Made by a program: the position numbers and the translations under genes
The notes under the pieces: generated by a model
Seen by the model: only the letters and a program-made list of their open reading frames with translations
Database searches by the model: none
What the model was told of the DNA's origin: nothing
Part shown: piece after piece, positions 20,479-29,568 of the stretch
Position numbering within the stretch: position 1 is the first letter of the stretch
Layout of the letters: every line of letters begins with the position of its first letter
DNA from: Paraclostridium tenue
GTDB taxonomy: Bacteria > Bacillota > Clostridia > Peptostreptococcales > Peptostreptococcaceae
Direction: 5' to 3'
DNA: 64,000 nucleotides
NCBI RefSeq assembly: GCF_015668515.1
Contig: NZ_JADPFO010000001.1
Span: 956,823-1,020,822 of the forward strand

Positions 20479-21396
20479 TTATTTTACAAATTGATTTATA
20501 AAATTTATCATCATTAATTTAAATATTCCACTATAATCAACTACTTGTGCTATTTTTTGATTATTAGCTGCTTCATGATTAAAATTAGCTATCTTAAAAC
20601 CTAAATATTCATTATTTTTTTCAATAATATATCCAAAATCTCTTACCTGAGAAATTTCTAAATCTCCCATATCTATGTTTATATCTTTAACCACTTCTTT
20701 ATTTGCACATAAAATTTCTTCAGTAGATGAACTTGATTCTAATCCAAATACAGTATATAAGCTATTTTTCTCTAGTGCATTTAATAAAGTTTTTTCATTT
20801 AGATCACAATTATTTAAAGTTTGATTATCTTCTTTTACAAAAAGTCTATCTGTAAGTGTGCTTTTTCTCATAACTAAAGGAATTAAACTAGAATCTAATT
20901 CATCATCTAAATTTTCTCTAGTTGTTTCTATAAATGATTTTAAATCAAACTTTTTAGCTTCTATTTTTAATATATTTAAATTTTCTATATTTTCCTTTGG
21001 TATATATTTTACTACATTTTGAAATACATCGTATATATCACATATTTCATATCCTCTTTTTATATAACTTGATTTTACACCATATTCTTCATCAAAATCA
21101 TTTAAAAGTTTATTTAACTCTTCTTTAGTTTCAACATCTTTTATACTAGTTACTAATGGTATAATCTTATTTGGTTTCATTAAAAACGTTTCAAGAGGTT
21201 TTATAATTTCATTAGCTTCATTTATATCTTCTTGTTCAAATGCACATTCTATACCATCTTCAAGAAAAGCTACTTCAACTTCCATTTCATATTCTTCTTC
21301 ATTTATAGTATTTGAACCAACTGGACATAGTACTATAAGTTTACTTTTATCGTATACATACCCAAACGAATATGATATCTCTAAATTCCTACTCAT
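20479..21396 (-). CDS. Conserved-looking cytoplasmic protein, unknown
   Basis: 305 residues, acidic, no signal peptide or membrane helix. It begins with alternating strands (LEISYSFGYVYDKSKLIVLCPVG) and ends LMMINFINQFVK. I do not recognise a domain and see no catalytic pattern. GGAGAAG precedes the ATG. Isolated gene with its own terminator; the roughly 200 bases upstream are A/T-rich and featureless. Confidence 0.65.
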   Translation of the reverse strand: MSRNLEISYSFGYVYDKSKLIVLCPVGSNTINEEEYEMEVEVAFLEDGIECAFEQEDINEANEIIKPLETFLMKPNKIIPLVTSIKDVETKEELNKLLNDFDEEYGVKSSYIKRGYEICDIYDVFQNVVKYIPKENIENLNILKIEAKKFDLKSFIETTRENLDDELDSSLIPLVMRKSTLTDRLFVKEDNQTLNNCDLNEKTLLNALEKNSLYTVFGLESSSSTEEILCANKEVVKDINIDMGDLEISQVRDFGYIIEKNNEYLGFKIANFNHEAANNQKIAQVVDYSGIFKLMMINFINQFVK

Positions 21397-21594
21397 CTTG
21401 CTTCTCCTTAATTTTGTCTAATTTTATATTATTAATTTTCTTATTAATTCTATATTAACAATCTATCTTATTTATTATATCATCTAGTATTATTTATTAA
21501 AACCTTAATATGTTTCTTAATTTATTATACATTTATAGGTATTTCATAAATTTATAATATACTTATCTTAAATAATAAAATAGGAATATTTTAA

Positions 21595-21990
21595 TTAAAA
21601 AGGTAATGCTGATTCATTTAATGCAACTTTATCATCATTTTTAAATATATCTATTCCATTAAACTGATTCTTGCCCTGTTTTAATAAGTTTATATTATAA
21701 GTAATAACTTTAGCTATGTATTTATTTTTACCTTCTTTATCTTTATATTCATCTATTCTAAGTTCTCCTGTAAGAGAAATTAAACTTCCTTTTTTTAATT
21801 TATTTATACAAATTTCAACAGCTTCTTTCCACGCTTCAATTTTTATAAAATCTGTTTTTTGATATTTACTATCCTTTTTTATCTTTCTATCAACTGCTAG
21901 TATAAAATTAGCAACTGGAATTCCTTTTTCTCCTATATATTTTATCTCTGGGTCTTTAGTTAATCTTCCTACTAAAATAATACTATTCAA
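21595..21990 (-). CDS. Single-stranded DNA-binding protein, stand-alone paralog
   Basis: 131 residues with an N-terminal OB-fold (MNSIILVGRLTKDPEIKY through about 105). The start is TTG (21988-21990) with GGAGG 7-8 bases upstream; no ATG fits. The C-terminal tip reads NESALPF, an altered form of the acidic DDDIPF tail that recruits replication proteins. It is not in the rpsF-ssb-rpsR context, so it is probably a secondary SSB used in recombination, repair or transformation rather than the replicative one (inference). Confidence 0.85.
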   Translation of the reverse strand: MNSIILVGRLTKDPEIKYIGEKGIPVANFILAVDRKIKKDSKYQKTDFIKIEAWKEAVEICINKLKKGSLISLTGELRIDEYKDKEGKNKYIAKVITYNINLLKQGKNQFNGIDIFKNDDKVALNESALPF

Positions 21991-22118
21991 TACATTCCCT
22001 CCTTTATATTATATAAATTTAATTATAGACAGTCATTAGTTCACTTATACAAATATTTTTTAATACAATATTTATATGATATAATCTAAAATATACAAAA
22101 CTTTGAAGGGTGATTTTT

Positions 22119-22718
22119 ATGAATAAAAAAAATAATTTGTTATCTAAAGTGTTAAATCTACTTGGAATATCTAAAAATCAAATATCTGATGAGATTAGAG
22201 TAGCACCTAAAGAATTACCTATAGCTTATATAGATGTTTTAAATGTAGGTATTATAGAGGCTGAACTTTATCCTCATATAGCCCCAAATACAGTAAACAA
22301 TTTTATTCATCTAGCTAATAGTAATTTTTATAATGGCTTAACATTTCATAGAGTTGTTAAAAACTTTGTTATACAAGGTGGATGTCCTGAAGGATCAGGT
22401 ATGGGTGGTCCTGGATATACAATAGAAGGTGAGTTTACTAAAAACAAATTTAAAAATGATTTAAAACATACAGAAGGGGTTTTATCAATGGCTAGAAGTC
22501 AGTATAAAAATAGTACTGGTAGCCAATTTTTTATTGTAACTAAATCATCACCCCACCTTAATGGTAAATATGCTGGTTTTGGAAAAGTAATAAAAAACCT
22601 TGATTTAGTACATAAAATAGAAGATTTAGGCTCTAAAGGGGAAACATTTATAATAAATTCTATAAAAGTTGATACTAAAGGTATAACTTATAATGAGCCT
22701 ATAAAATACAAAAAATAA
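22119..22718 (+). CDS. Cyclophilin-type peptidyl-prolyl cis-trans isomerase
   Basis: 199 residues from the ATG at 22119, 8 bases after GAAGGG; a GTG three codons earlier overlaps that site. About 40 N-terminal residues precede the cyclophilin domain, which shows [13 protein letters not shown] (catalytic Arg), [20 protein letters not shown] and [11 protein letters not shown]. No signal peptide is evident, so it is probably cytoplasmic. The N-terminal extension ([20 protein letters not shown]) is of unknown use. Single gene with terminator. Confidence 0.93.
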   Translation: MNKKNNLLSKVLNLLGISKNQISDEIRVAPKELPIAYIDVLNVGIIEAELYPHIAPNTVNNFIHLANSNFYNGLTFHRVVKNFVIQGGCPEGSGMGGPGYTIEGEFTKNKFKNDLKHTEGVLSMARSQYKNSTGSQFFIVTKSSPHLNGKYAGFGKVIKNLDLVHKIEDLGSKGETFIINSIKVDTKGITYNEPIKYKK

Positions 22719-22747
22719 AAAAGCCACAATTTGTGACTTTTTTTATT
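22719..22747 (+). terminator. Terminator after the cyclophilin gene
   Basis: AAGCCACA and TGTGACTT stem with one mismatch, followed by at least seven T. Confidence 0.7.
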
Positions 22748-22761
22748 TTTATATATCTAAT

Positions 22762-22899
22762 TTATTTTTCTTCTTTTTTAAAATATTCAAACCATATATT
22801 AACTATTTCTGAAGTTTTTAAACTCTCTAATTTTTTTCTAGTTATTGGATGTCTCCTTACGTTTACAGAATGTAAATCTCTTATTAATTGGCTTTTCAT
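22762..22899 (-). CDS. 45-residue basic protein, unknown
   Basis: A short reading frame starting MKSQLIRDLHSVNVRRHPIT with GGGGGG (about 22907-22912) 8 bases ahead of the ATG and ending KKEEK. It is rich in Lys/Arg and predicted helical. The strong ribosome site, and the position between two terminators, make it a real gene; no family recognised. Confidence 0.6.
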   Translation of the reverse strand: MKSQLIRDLHSVNVRRHPITRKKLESLKTSEIVNIWFEYFKKEEK

Positions 22900-22985
22900 A
22901 AAATTTCCCCCCTTAGTTAAATATAAATCTTTTATTAATATATATGTACTTGTGAAAAATTTTATGACTAAATTTATTAAAATAA

Positions 22986-23011
22986 AAAGAGTCTGTTTTT
23001 ACAGACTCTTT
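22986..23011 (-). terminator. Terminator of the EIIA gene
   Basis: AAAGAGTCTG and CAGACTCTTT form a 10-bp stem with a 6-nt loop, 5 bases after the EIIA stop, with T-run on the minus strand. Confidence 0.85.
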
Positions 23012-23015
23012 AATA

Positions 23016-23510
23016 TTACTTAACTATTTCTACTCTACCACTTTCAAAAGCCTTAACAGGTCCTTCTACAACTTTTATAGATTCATTAGATTCTAAATTT
23101 GTAAATATAACTGGACTTATTGATGATTTAGCATTGGCTTCTATAAATGGTAAATCCATTTTAACCAATTTATCTCCAGCCTTAACTTCATCACCTACAT
23201 TTACAAATACTTCAAATCCTTCTCCTTTTAAATTTACAGTATCTATACCTAAATGTATAAGTACTTCTTTCCCCTCTTTAGATTCTATTATTACAGCATG
23301 CTTTGTTTCAAAGATTACTCCCACTTTACCGTCTACAGGAGATACTATAATACCATCAGTTGATTTTATAGCAAAACCATCACCCATCATCTTAGTTGAA
23401 AATACCTCATCTGGAACTTTAGTTATTTCTAATAATTCTCCATTTGTAGGTGATACTATCCCTTTAGATTCTTCTTGTTTTGACTTTTTAAATATATCAA
23501 ATATGCCCAT
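23016..23510 (-). CDS. PTS glucose-type EIIA protein (Crr-like), free-standing
   Basis: 164 residues from the ATG at 23508-23510, which has AAGGAG 8 bases upstream (a GTG three codons earlier touches that site). The fold is EIIA-Glc: VSPTNGELLEI, VDGKVGVIFETKHAV with the first active-site His and VLIHLGIDTV with the phosphorylated His. It carries phosphate from HPr to an EIIB/EIIC not encoded nearby, so it may serve EIIA-less glucose or N-acetylglucosamine permeases elsewhere. Cytoplasmic. Confidence 0.92.
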   Translation of the reverse strand: MGIFDIFKKSKQEESKGIVSPTNGELLEITKVPDEVFSTKMMGDGFAIKSTDGIIVSPVDGKVGVIFETKHAVIIESKEGKEVLIHLGIDTVNLKGEGFEVFVNVGDEVKAGDKLVKMDLPFIEANAKSSISPVIFTNLESNESIKVVEGPVKAFESGRVEIVK

Positions 23511-23922
23511 AATGTACACTCCTTAGTATTAGATTACGTTTTCATGAACAAAATAAAATTAAATTTAATTACATATATTATTATATAATTATTTTTTTGT
23601 AGAATCAAGTAATTTTAATTAATATATGATAACTTTTTCTCAACTTATTTTTAGTAATTAATTGAATATATATTCTTTTATTTTTTAATGCAAAGATATA
23701 AAACACTTGACTTTTTTAATTAGTTTTCTTACTTTATTGCAATTTATTTTTCTTATTATTCATTTTTTAAACAATAGATAACATTTTCCTAAACTTTAGA
23801 TATTGTTTTATGTGTTGATTTATTTTCTTTTTTATTATATAATTTTTAAAAATGAATTTTATTTATATCATAATTTCTTTTTTAAGAATTTAATAAATTA
23901 TATTTACTTAGGAGGGATTAAT
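23511..23922. other. 412-base divergent control region
   Basis: Extremely A/T-rich stretch between the EIIA gene (minus) and the AgcS gene (plus). A possible promoter TTGACT near 23709 faces AgcS. The leader is long, but I see no conserved riboswitch core and no open frame with a ribosome site. A frame joining AgcS upstream to 23803 lacks a ribosome site and is not taken as coding. Confidence 0.4.
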
Positions 23923-25320
23923 TTGAATATTTTTAACAACATAGTTTTATCATTAAATAATTTTTTATGGTCCTATGTTTTAATTGTCTTATTATTAACA
24001 TTAGGTATTTATTTTACATTTAAAAGTAAATTTGTTCAATTTAGATACTTTAAGGAAATGATAAGGCTTTTAGGTGCACCTTCAGCTTCTGATAAGGAAA
24101 AAGGTCAGGTATCTTCTTTCCAAGCCTTTTGTATAAGTACAGCATCTAGAGTTGGTACAGGAAACATTGCAGGTATTGCAATTGCGATTACATTAGGTGG
24201 GCCTGGTTCTGTATTTTGGATGTGGTTAGTAGCTTTAATAGGTGGAGCCTCAAGCTTTGTCGAGTCTACACTTGCTCAAATATACAAAGTTAAGGATGAA
24301 GAAGGGTTCAGAGGTGGACCTGCTTACTATATAGATAAAGGACTTAATAATAAATTTTTAAGTATTGCTTTTTCTATACTTATAACAATAAGCTTTGGAT
24401 TTGTTTTTAATGCAATACAGTCAAATACAGTCACAGAAGCTTTTAGAGCTGCCTTTGGTGTTGATAAAATACTTATAGGTGTAATACTTTCGGTATTAAC
24501 AACTCTTGTAATATTCGGAGGGGTACATAGAGTTGCTAAAATATCTGAAGTTATAGTTCCTATATTTGCAGTAGGTTATATATTAGTTTCACTATTTGTA
24601 ATAGCTATTAATATAGATAAATTACCTGATATTTTTAAACTTATTATAGAAAATGCCTTTGGATTAAAAGCTATAGCTGGTGGTGGTATAGGTACAACTA
24701 TAATTATGGGTGTAAAAAGAGGTTTATTCTCTAATGAAGCTGGTATGGGTAGTGCACCTAACGCTGCTGCTGCTGCAACAACATCTCACCCAGTTAAGCA
24801 AGGTCTTGTTCAAGCCCTTGGAGTATTTACAGATACTCTAGTTATATGCAGTTGTACGGCATTTATAATATTATGTAGTGATTATGCATCTGCTAATTTA
24901 TCTGGAATTCAATTAACTCAATTTGCCCTATCTTCTCAAATAGGAGTTATAGGAAATTACTTTATAGCTATTTGTACATTCTTATTTGCATTTAGTTCTA
25001 TAGTAGGTAACTATTACTACGGTCAATCAAATATAGAGTTTATAAGTACAAGTAAAACTATATTAACATCATATAGAGTATTAGTTGTAGCTATGGTTAT
25101 ATTTGGTTCTTTAACTGCAGTTGATATAGTTTGGAACCTTGGAGATTTATTTATGGGATTTATGGCAATTATAAATCTTTACGCTATAGCTAGACTTAGC
25201 AAATTTGCTTTCTTAGCTTTAAAAGATTATACTAATCAAAAAAAATCAGGTATTAAAGAACCTGTATTTAAATCATCATCTATAGATGGATTATCTGGTA
25301 CTGAGTGCTGGGAAGATTAG
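23923..25320 (+). CDS. Sodium:alanine/glycine symporter, AgcS family
   Basis: 465 residues from the TTG at 23923-23925, which has GGAGGG 6 bases upstream (23911-23916) and gives the usual family length. About ten hydrophobic helices. Family segments are clear: STASRVGTGNIAGIA, GGPGSVFWMW, GGPAYYI and KRGLFSNEAGMGSAPNAAAA. It imports alanine or glycine with Na+ (or H+). No adjoining metabolic gene narrows the substrate. Closed by the shared terminator with fbp. Confidence 0.93.
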   Translation: MNIFNNIVLSLNNFLWSYVLIVLLLTLGIYFTFKSKFVQFRYFKEMIRLLGAPSASDKEKGQVSSFQAFCISTASRVGTGNIAGIAIAITLGGPGSVFWMWLVALIGGASSFVESTLAQIYKVKDEEGFRGGPAYYIDKGLNNKFLSIAFSILITISFGFVFNAIQSNTVTEAFRAAFGVDKILIGVILSVLTTLVIFGGVHRVAKISEVIVPIFAVGYILVSLFVIAINIDKLPDIFKLIIENAFGLKAIAGGGIGTTIIMGVKRGLFSNEAGMGSAPNAAAAATTSHPVKQGLVQALGVFTDTLVICSCTAFIILCSDYASANLSGIQLTQFALSSQIGVIGNYFIAICTFLFAFSSIVGNYYYGQSNIEFISTSKTILTSYRVLVVAMVIFGSLTAVDIVWNLGDLFMGFMAIINLYAIARLSKFAFLALKDYTNQKKSGIKEPVFKSSSIDGLSGTECWED

Positions 25321-25341
25321 AATTTAATTATAAATGAATCT

Positions 25342-25383
25342 AAAAAAGGATTAACACTAATATATCAGTGTTAATCCTTTTTT
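25342..25383. terminator. Bidirectional terminator between agcS and fbp
   Basis: A 17-bp perfect stem (AAAAAAGGATTAACACT and its complement) with an 8-nt loop at 25359-25366 and T-runs both ways. Confidence 0.9.
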
Positions 25384-25390
25384 ATTTAAC

Positions 25391-27376
25391 TTAATTTAAA
25401 GATTCTTTTACCAAACCTTTTCGATATGCTAAAAGAAGTAATTTCAAATCATTTATGCTTTCAAGAATATCCTTACCTATATCTGTATCTCTTATATATT
25501 TTCTATTTATATTTCTTTCTACAATAGATGTTGTAGATAATATATCTCTTTCTTCAAGTATTACTTGCTCTGTAGTTGTAAAATGTTGATGTGATACTAA
25601 TTGAAGACTATATGAGTTATATATTAATGTATATCCAGAGATACCAGTTTTTTGTTGATAAGCCCTTGAAAATCCACCATCAATAGCTATTAATTTTCCA
25701 TTTGCTTTTATTGGATTTTCACCTTTTTTGCATTCAACAGGTACATGTCCATTTATTATATGTGATTCTTTTTTATCTAATTCAAATTCTTCAAATATCA
25801 TATTGCACATATTTTCAGTATCTCTTAGCTTAAAATATGTATTTTTATTTTCTTTATGAGTCTCTTTTTCATTAATAAAATAGCGTTCAAATGTAGTCAT
25901 ATCATCTTTTCCAAATAAAGGAGATGCACACCCTGTCCATAAATACCACATTATATCCATTCCATACTCTTTTTGTTTATTCCCTTCTCTATAAAGATAT
26001 CCTTCTCTAGCTAGTGAATCAAATTTATCCATTAAAGATTTCCCGCTATATTCAACATTATCTATTACAAACTTTTTAAAACTTCCATCTTCATTTAAAG
26101 GAATACATCCATGGAATAATAAATTAGAATTACATTTAAGATATATACTTCCTTTTGAGAATAAGAATGAAGTATGTTTTTGAAGTTTTTCACTATTTAC
26201 GAAAGATGATTTTAATTTTTCTATAACAATTTCTTCTTCTTTAGTCAACTTACAAGGATCTTTAGGATCTATAGTTGGGAAATTACTATCTTTAAGTTTA
26301 TATTCTTTTCCATTTATATTTATAGTAGACGTTTCATAATTTATTTTGTTTAATAAACATCTATGATCCATTTCAAATTCAGGTCTTCTTTTTATTACTT
26401 CATTTTCCAATTTGAACTGAATTATAGATATAGCTTTATGCATTTTTGCTATTAAAGATATTTCATTTTTGTTATACTCACCCTCTGATATTTTAGGTAA
26501 AAAAGCTTTACATGGATCATCTTTATATACATTTAAAGCAAATGTAGCAAGCGGTAAAATATTTATTCCATAGATATCTTCAACTATATCTAAATTAGCA
26601 TACCTAGCTGATATTCTAAGAGCATTTGCGATACATACCTTTTGTCCAGCTGCTGCCCCCATCCATAAAATATCATGATTTCCCCATTGAATATCCACAC
26701 TATGATAATCCATAAGAGTGTCTATTATTATATCAGGTCTTGGTCCTCTATCATAAATATCTCCAATTATATGTAATCTATCTATAACTAATCTTTGAAT
26801 CAATTTCGATATAGCTATTATAAATTCTTTAGATCTATCTATTTCAATTATAGTATTTATAATTTGTTGGTAGTATTTTTTCTTATGACCAATGTTACAA
26901 TCTGTGTTTAAAAGTTCTTCTATTATATATGCAAACTCTTTAGGAAGATACTTTCTAACCTTATCCTTAGTATATTTAGTAGACGCATATCTGCATAAAT
27001 CTACTATTCTATGAAGAGTAACTCTATACCAATCATTTATATTCTTCTCTTCCTTTAATACTATATCTAATTTCTGTTCTGGGTAATAAACTAAAGTTGC
27101 TAAAGTTTTTTTCTCACTTTCCATAAGTGAATCCCCAAATAATTCTTCTATTTTTCTTTTAACTACACCTGAACCATTTTTTAATACATGAACAAATGGC
27201 TCACTTTCTCCATGTATATCTGATAGAAAATGTTCTGTACCCTTAGGTAGATTTAATATTGATTCTAACTTAATTATTTCTGTTGATGCCTGAGATATAG
27301 TAGGATACTGTTTAGAAAGTAAATTTAAATACTTTATGTTATCTCTGCATATTTTTTCTGATATTTCCGCGCTCAT
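25391..27376 (-). CDS. fbp: Fructose-1,6-bisphosphatase class III
   Basis: 661 residues, normal for the large Firmicutes class III enzyme. The calcineurin-like metal centre is seen as [34 protein letters not shown] and later HIINGHVP. It converts fructose-1,6-bisphosphate to fructose-6-phosphate in gluconeogenesis. AGGGGTG precedes the ATG at 27374-27376. Monocistronic: the neighbouring murJ has its own terminator. Confidence 0.95.
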   Translation of the reverse strand: MSAEISEKICRDNIKYLNLLSKQYPTISQASTEIIKLESILNLPKGTEHFLSDIHGESEPFVHVLKNGSGVVKRKIEELFGDSLMESEKKTLATLVYYPEQKLDIVLKEEKNINDWYRVTLHRIVDLCRYASTKYTKDKVRKYLPKEFAYIIEELLNTDCNIGHKKKYYQQIINTIIEIDRSKEFIIAISKLIQRLVIDRLHIIGDIYDRGPRPDIIIDTLMDYHSVDIQWGNHDILWMGAAAGQKVCIANALRISARYANLDIVEDIYGINILPLATFALNVYKDDPCKAFLPKISEGEYNKNEISLIAKMHKAISIIQFKLENEVIKRRPEFEMDHRCLLNKINYETSTININGKEYKLKDSNFPTIDPKDPCKLTKEEEIVIEKLKSSFVNSEKLQKHTSFLFSKGSIYLKCNSNLLFHGCIPLNEDGSFKKFVIDNVEYSGKSLMDKFDSLAREGYLYREGNKQKEYGMDIMWYLWTGCASPLFGKDDMTTFERYFINEKETHKENKNTYFKLRDTENMCNMIFEEFELDKKESHIINGHVPVECKKGENPIKANGKLIAIDGGFSRAYQQKTGISGYTLIYNSYSLQLVSHQHFTTTEQVILEERDILSTTSIVERNINRKYIRDTDIGKDILESINDLKLLLLAYRKGLVKESLN

Positions 27377-27449
27377 TTTTTCACCCCTAAATCTTAACTA
27401 TTTATTATGTATTTAATTATACCATAGACTTGTTTAGTTATATAAAACT

Positions 27450-27484
27450 AAAAAGCAAGATTTTTTTATCTCGCTTTTTTTATA
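27450..27484 (-). terminator. Terminator of murJ
   Basis: AAAAAGCAAGAT and ATCTCGCTTTTT form a stem with one mismatch around a T6 loop, overlapping the murJ stop region. Confidence 0.75.
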
Positions 27485-29034
27485 AAATTAACAAATCTAT
27501 TTTTTATTTGTTCTATACCTTCTTTAATTTCAGTAATATTTAATAAAATACTTAATATTAAATAAATAACTGCTCCTACTAAACTACATACAATTAATCC
27601 TATTAATATTAAATATTTTTCCTTATGTATAAAATTCTCTCCTATTATAAAAATAAAATCGTATAAATATTTTACAATTACACCCATAATTATAGATGCT
27701 ATTAAAGTTTTTAAAAATGTATTTATACTACTTTTAATACCCAGTCTGCCTACTTTACGTCTTAAAGATATTATAAGTAAAATAGCCCCAAATATAACAG
27801 ATATAGAGGATGATAATGCAAGCCCACCTATTCCCATTTTTTTAATTAGTATAATTGAAAAAATTATATCAATAAATACTGCTGCCATGGCATTTTTTAC
27901 AGGTGTCTTTGTATCTTGTAAAGAATAAAATCCTCTTGAAACTATATCTCTTATTCCAAAAGCCACCATACCAAAAGAATAAAACATTAATGAAGTTGAT
28001 GTTAAATATGTATCTTTTGCATCAAATGATCCACCTTCAAATAAAAAACTAACTGTAGGTGTTGAAAATATAATCATTCCTATCATAACAGGTACCATTA
28101 CAATTATAACTATATTTATACATCTTATTAAACTCCACTTAAAAGCCTTTATATTATTTTGACTAGCAAATTTAGAAAGCATAGGATACATAACAGTAGA
28201 AATAGATATAACAAGTACTCCTACAGCAAATATATTTAATTTATTAGCATAATTAAGAGCTGTTATACTCCCTGTATCTAATGTAGAAGCTAGTGTTCTA
28301 TTTATAACACTATTTATTTGATTTACATATGATCCTAAAAACACAGGTAAAATTAAATAAATTATATTTTTTACATTTTCATCTTTTATGTCAACATTTA
28401 ATTTATGCTTATAACCACTTTTTTTAAGAAATGGTATTTGAAATAAAAGTTGAGCTGCATACGCAAGTAAAGTTATCCATACCATTACATATGAATTCGT
28501 AAAACTTCCTATTATTATAGCCAGTATACATATTATATTAAATGGAATTGTAACTAATCCTGATATATAAAACCTTCCATTTGCTAATAAATAAGATGAT
28601 ACTAATCCATTAGTTGCTATAAAAATTATAGAGATTATAAGTATTTTAGAAAATCTAGTTGTAATTTCTAATTCTTCACCCTTAAATCCCATAGCAAAAA
28701 TTTTCACTATATACGGTGTAAATATACTTCCTATAATTATTGTAAATATACTTAAAATTATTACTATATTTAAAACATTACTTGTAAATTTATTTACTTC
28801 GTCCTGTCCCTTTTCTGTTTTTATTTTAAAAAACATCGGAATATAAGTTGTCCCTAATGATGCACTTATTCCTGTAAATAGTACAACTGGTATATTAAGT
28901 GCAGTTATATAAGCATCAGTTATAATACTTGCTCCAAAGCTTTTTGCCAATATTATATCTCTAAGAAATCCTGTTACTTTTGATATCAATGTTATAATCA
29001 TTAATATTACTGCTGATTTTTTAGCCTTTGACAT
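27466..29034 (-). CDS. murJ: Lipid II flippase MurJ (MviN family)
   Basis: 522 residues from the ATG at 29032-29034, preceded by AGAAGGA; a 26-codon upstream extension has no ribosome site and would cross the preceding terminator. About 14 membrane helices of the MOP superfamily, beginning with KVTGFLRDIILAKSFGAS, the MurJ signature (Arg in TM1). It moves lipid-linked peptidoglycan precursor across the membrane. It is a single gene; sporulating clostridia often carry several MurJ/SpoVB-type flippases. Confidence 0.9.
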   Translation of the reverse strand: MSKAKKSAVILMIITLISKVTGFLRDIILAKSFGASIITDAYITALNIPVVLFTGISASLGTTYIPMFFKIKTEKGQDEVNKFTSNVLNIVIILSIFTIIIGSIFTPYIVKIFAMGFKGEELEITTRFSKILIISIIFIATNGLVSSYLLANGRFYISGLVTIPFNIICILAIIIGSFTNSYVMVWITLLAYAAQLLFQIPFLKKSGYKHKLNVDIKDENVKNIIYLILPVFLGSYVNQINSVINRTLASTLDTGSITALNYANKLNIFAVGVLVISISTVMYPMLSKFASQNNIKAFKWSLIRCINIVIIVMVPVMIGMIIFSTPTVSFLFEGGSFDAKDTYLTSTSLMFYSFGMVAFGIRDIVSRGFYSLQDTKTPVKNAMAAVFIDIIFSIILIKKMGIGGLALSSSISVIFGAILLIISLRRKVGRLGIKSSINTFLKTLIASIIMGVIVKYLYDFIFIIGENFIHKEKYLILIGLIVCSLVGAVIYLILSILLNITEIKEGIEQIKNRFVNFIKKAR

Positions 29035-29077
29035 ATACTGTTTCCTTCTTTCTTTTATATAGAGCTTTAAATTATAA

Positions 29078-29103
29078 TAAGGGATGCATAAAGCATCCCC
29101 TTT
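29078..29103 (-). terminator. Terminator of the zinc-ribbon gene pair
   Basis: GGGATGC (29081-29087) and GCATCCC (29093-29099) pair around ATAAA, directly after the 146-residue zinc-ribbon gene. Confidence 0.8.
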
Positions 29104-29104
29104 A

Positions 29105-29545
29105 TTATACATTTTTTATAATTTTTTTACCACAACATCCACAAAAGTTTGAATCATAGTCTATATCACTTAAGCAGAATTCACATTTTATTGTATCTTT
29201 ATTTTCTTCTATTTTTTTGCCACACTTGCAACAAAAATTACTATCAACATCTAATACATTCCCACATTCACAAATTTTTTCTTTTTTTAAATCTATATTG
29301 CTAACTTCCATAGTAGATTCATATATAGTTTTATCTATTTCAGGTATATTTTTAAATAATTCAACTAAATCTTTTTCAACTATTTCATCTTTCCTTACTT
29401 TTTCATAAATATACATTCCTGCATTTATAAAAATTTTAAGTTTATCATTTTGAGCTTTGTTTATAATTTTATTTAATTTATTTATTTCTCTTATATTTTC
29501 AACTTTTTCTTTACTTTTATTTATTGCATTTTTTATATTGTTCAT
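29105..29545 (-). CDS. Zinc-ribbon protein with helical N-terminus
   Basis: 146 residues. The N-terminal 80 are helical and charged, possibly coiled coil. The C-terminal part holds two zinc ribbons: Cys92/94 with Cys105/106/108, then Cys121/124 with Cys135/137/138. It lies 23 bases after a zinc-ribbon membrane protein gene, before a terminator, so the two are probably co-transcribed. Zinc ribbons of this kind often act as structural or protein-contact modules. No enzyme domain seen; function unknown. Confidence 0.65.
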   Translation of the reverse strand: MNNIKNAINKSKEKVENIREINKLNKIINKAQNDKLKIFINAGMYIYEKVRKDEIVEKDLVELFKNIPEIDKTIYESTMEVSNIDLKKEKICECGNVLDVDSNFCCKCGKKIEENKDTIKCEFCLSDIDYDSNFCGCCGKKIIKNV

Positions 29546-29568
29546 GCTAACTCTCCCATTTAAAGCTT

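Noticed and set aside
22733-23023. Plus-strand frame of 96 residues after the cyclophilin gene
   Set aside because: It overlaps a terminator, a better supported minus-strand small gene and another terminator; very Phe/Ile-rich as expected for a shadow.
23803-23922. N-terminal extension of the AgcS symporter
   Set aside because: No ribosome site and extreme A/T content; GGAGGG plus TTG at 23923 gives the normal family length.
29035-29112. 26-residue N-terminal extension of MurJ
   Set aside because: It crosses the terminator hairpin of the preceding gene and lacks a ribosome site.
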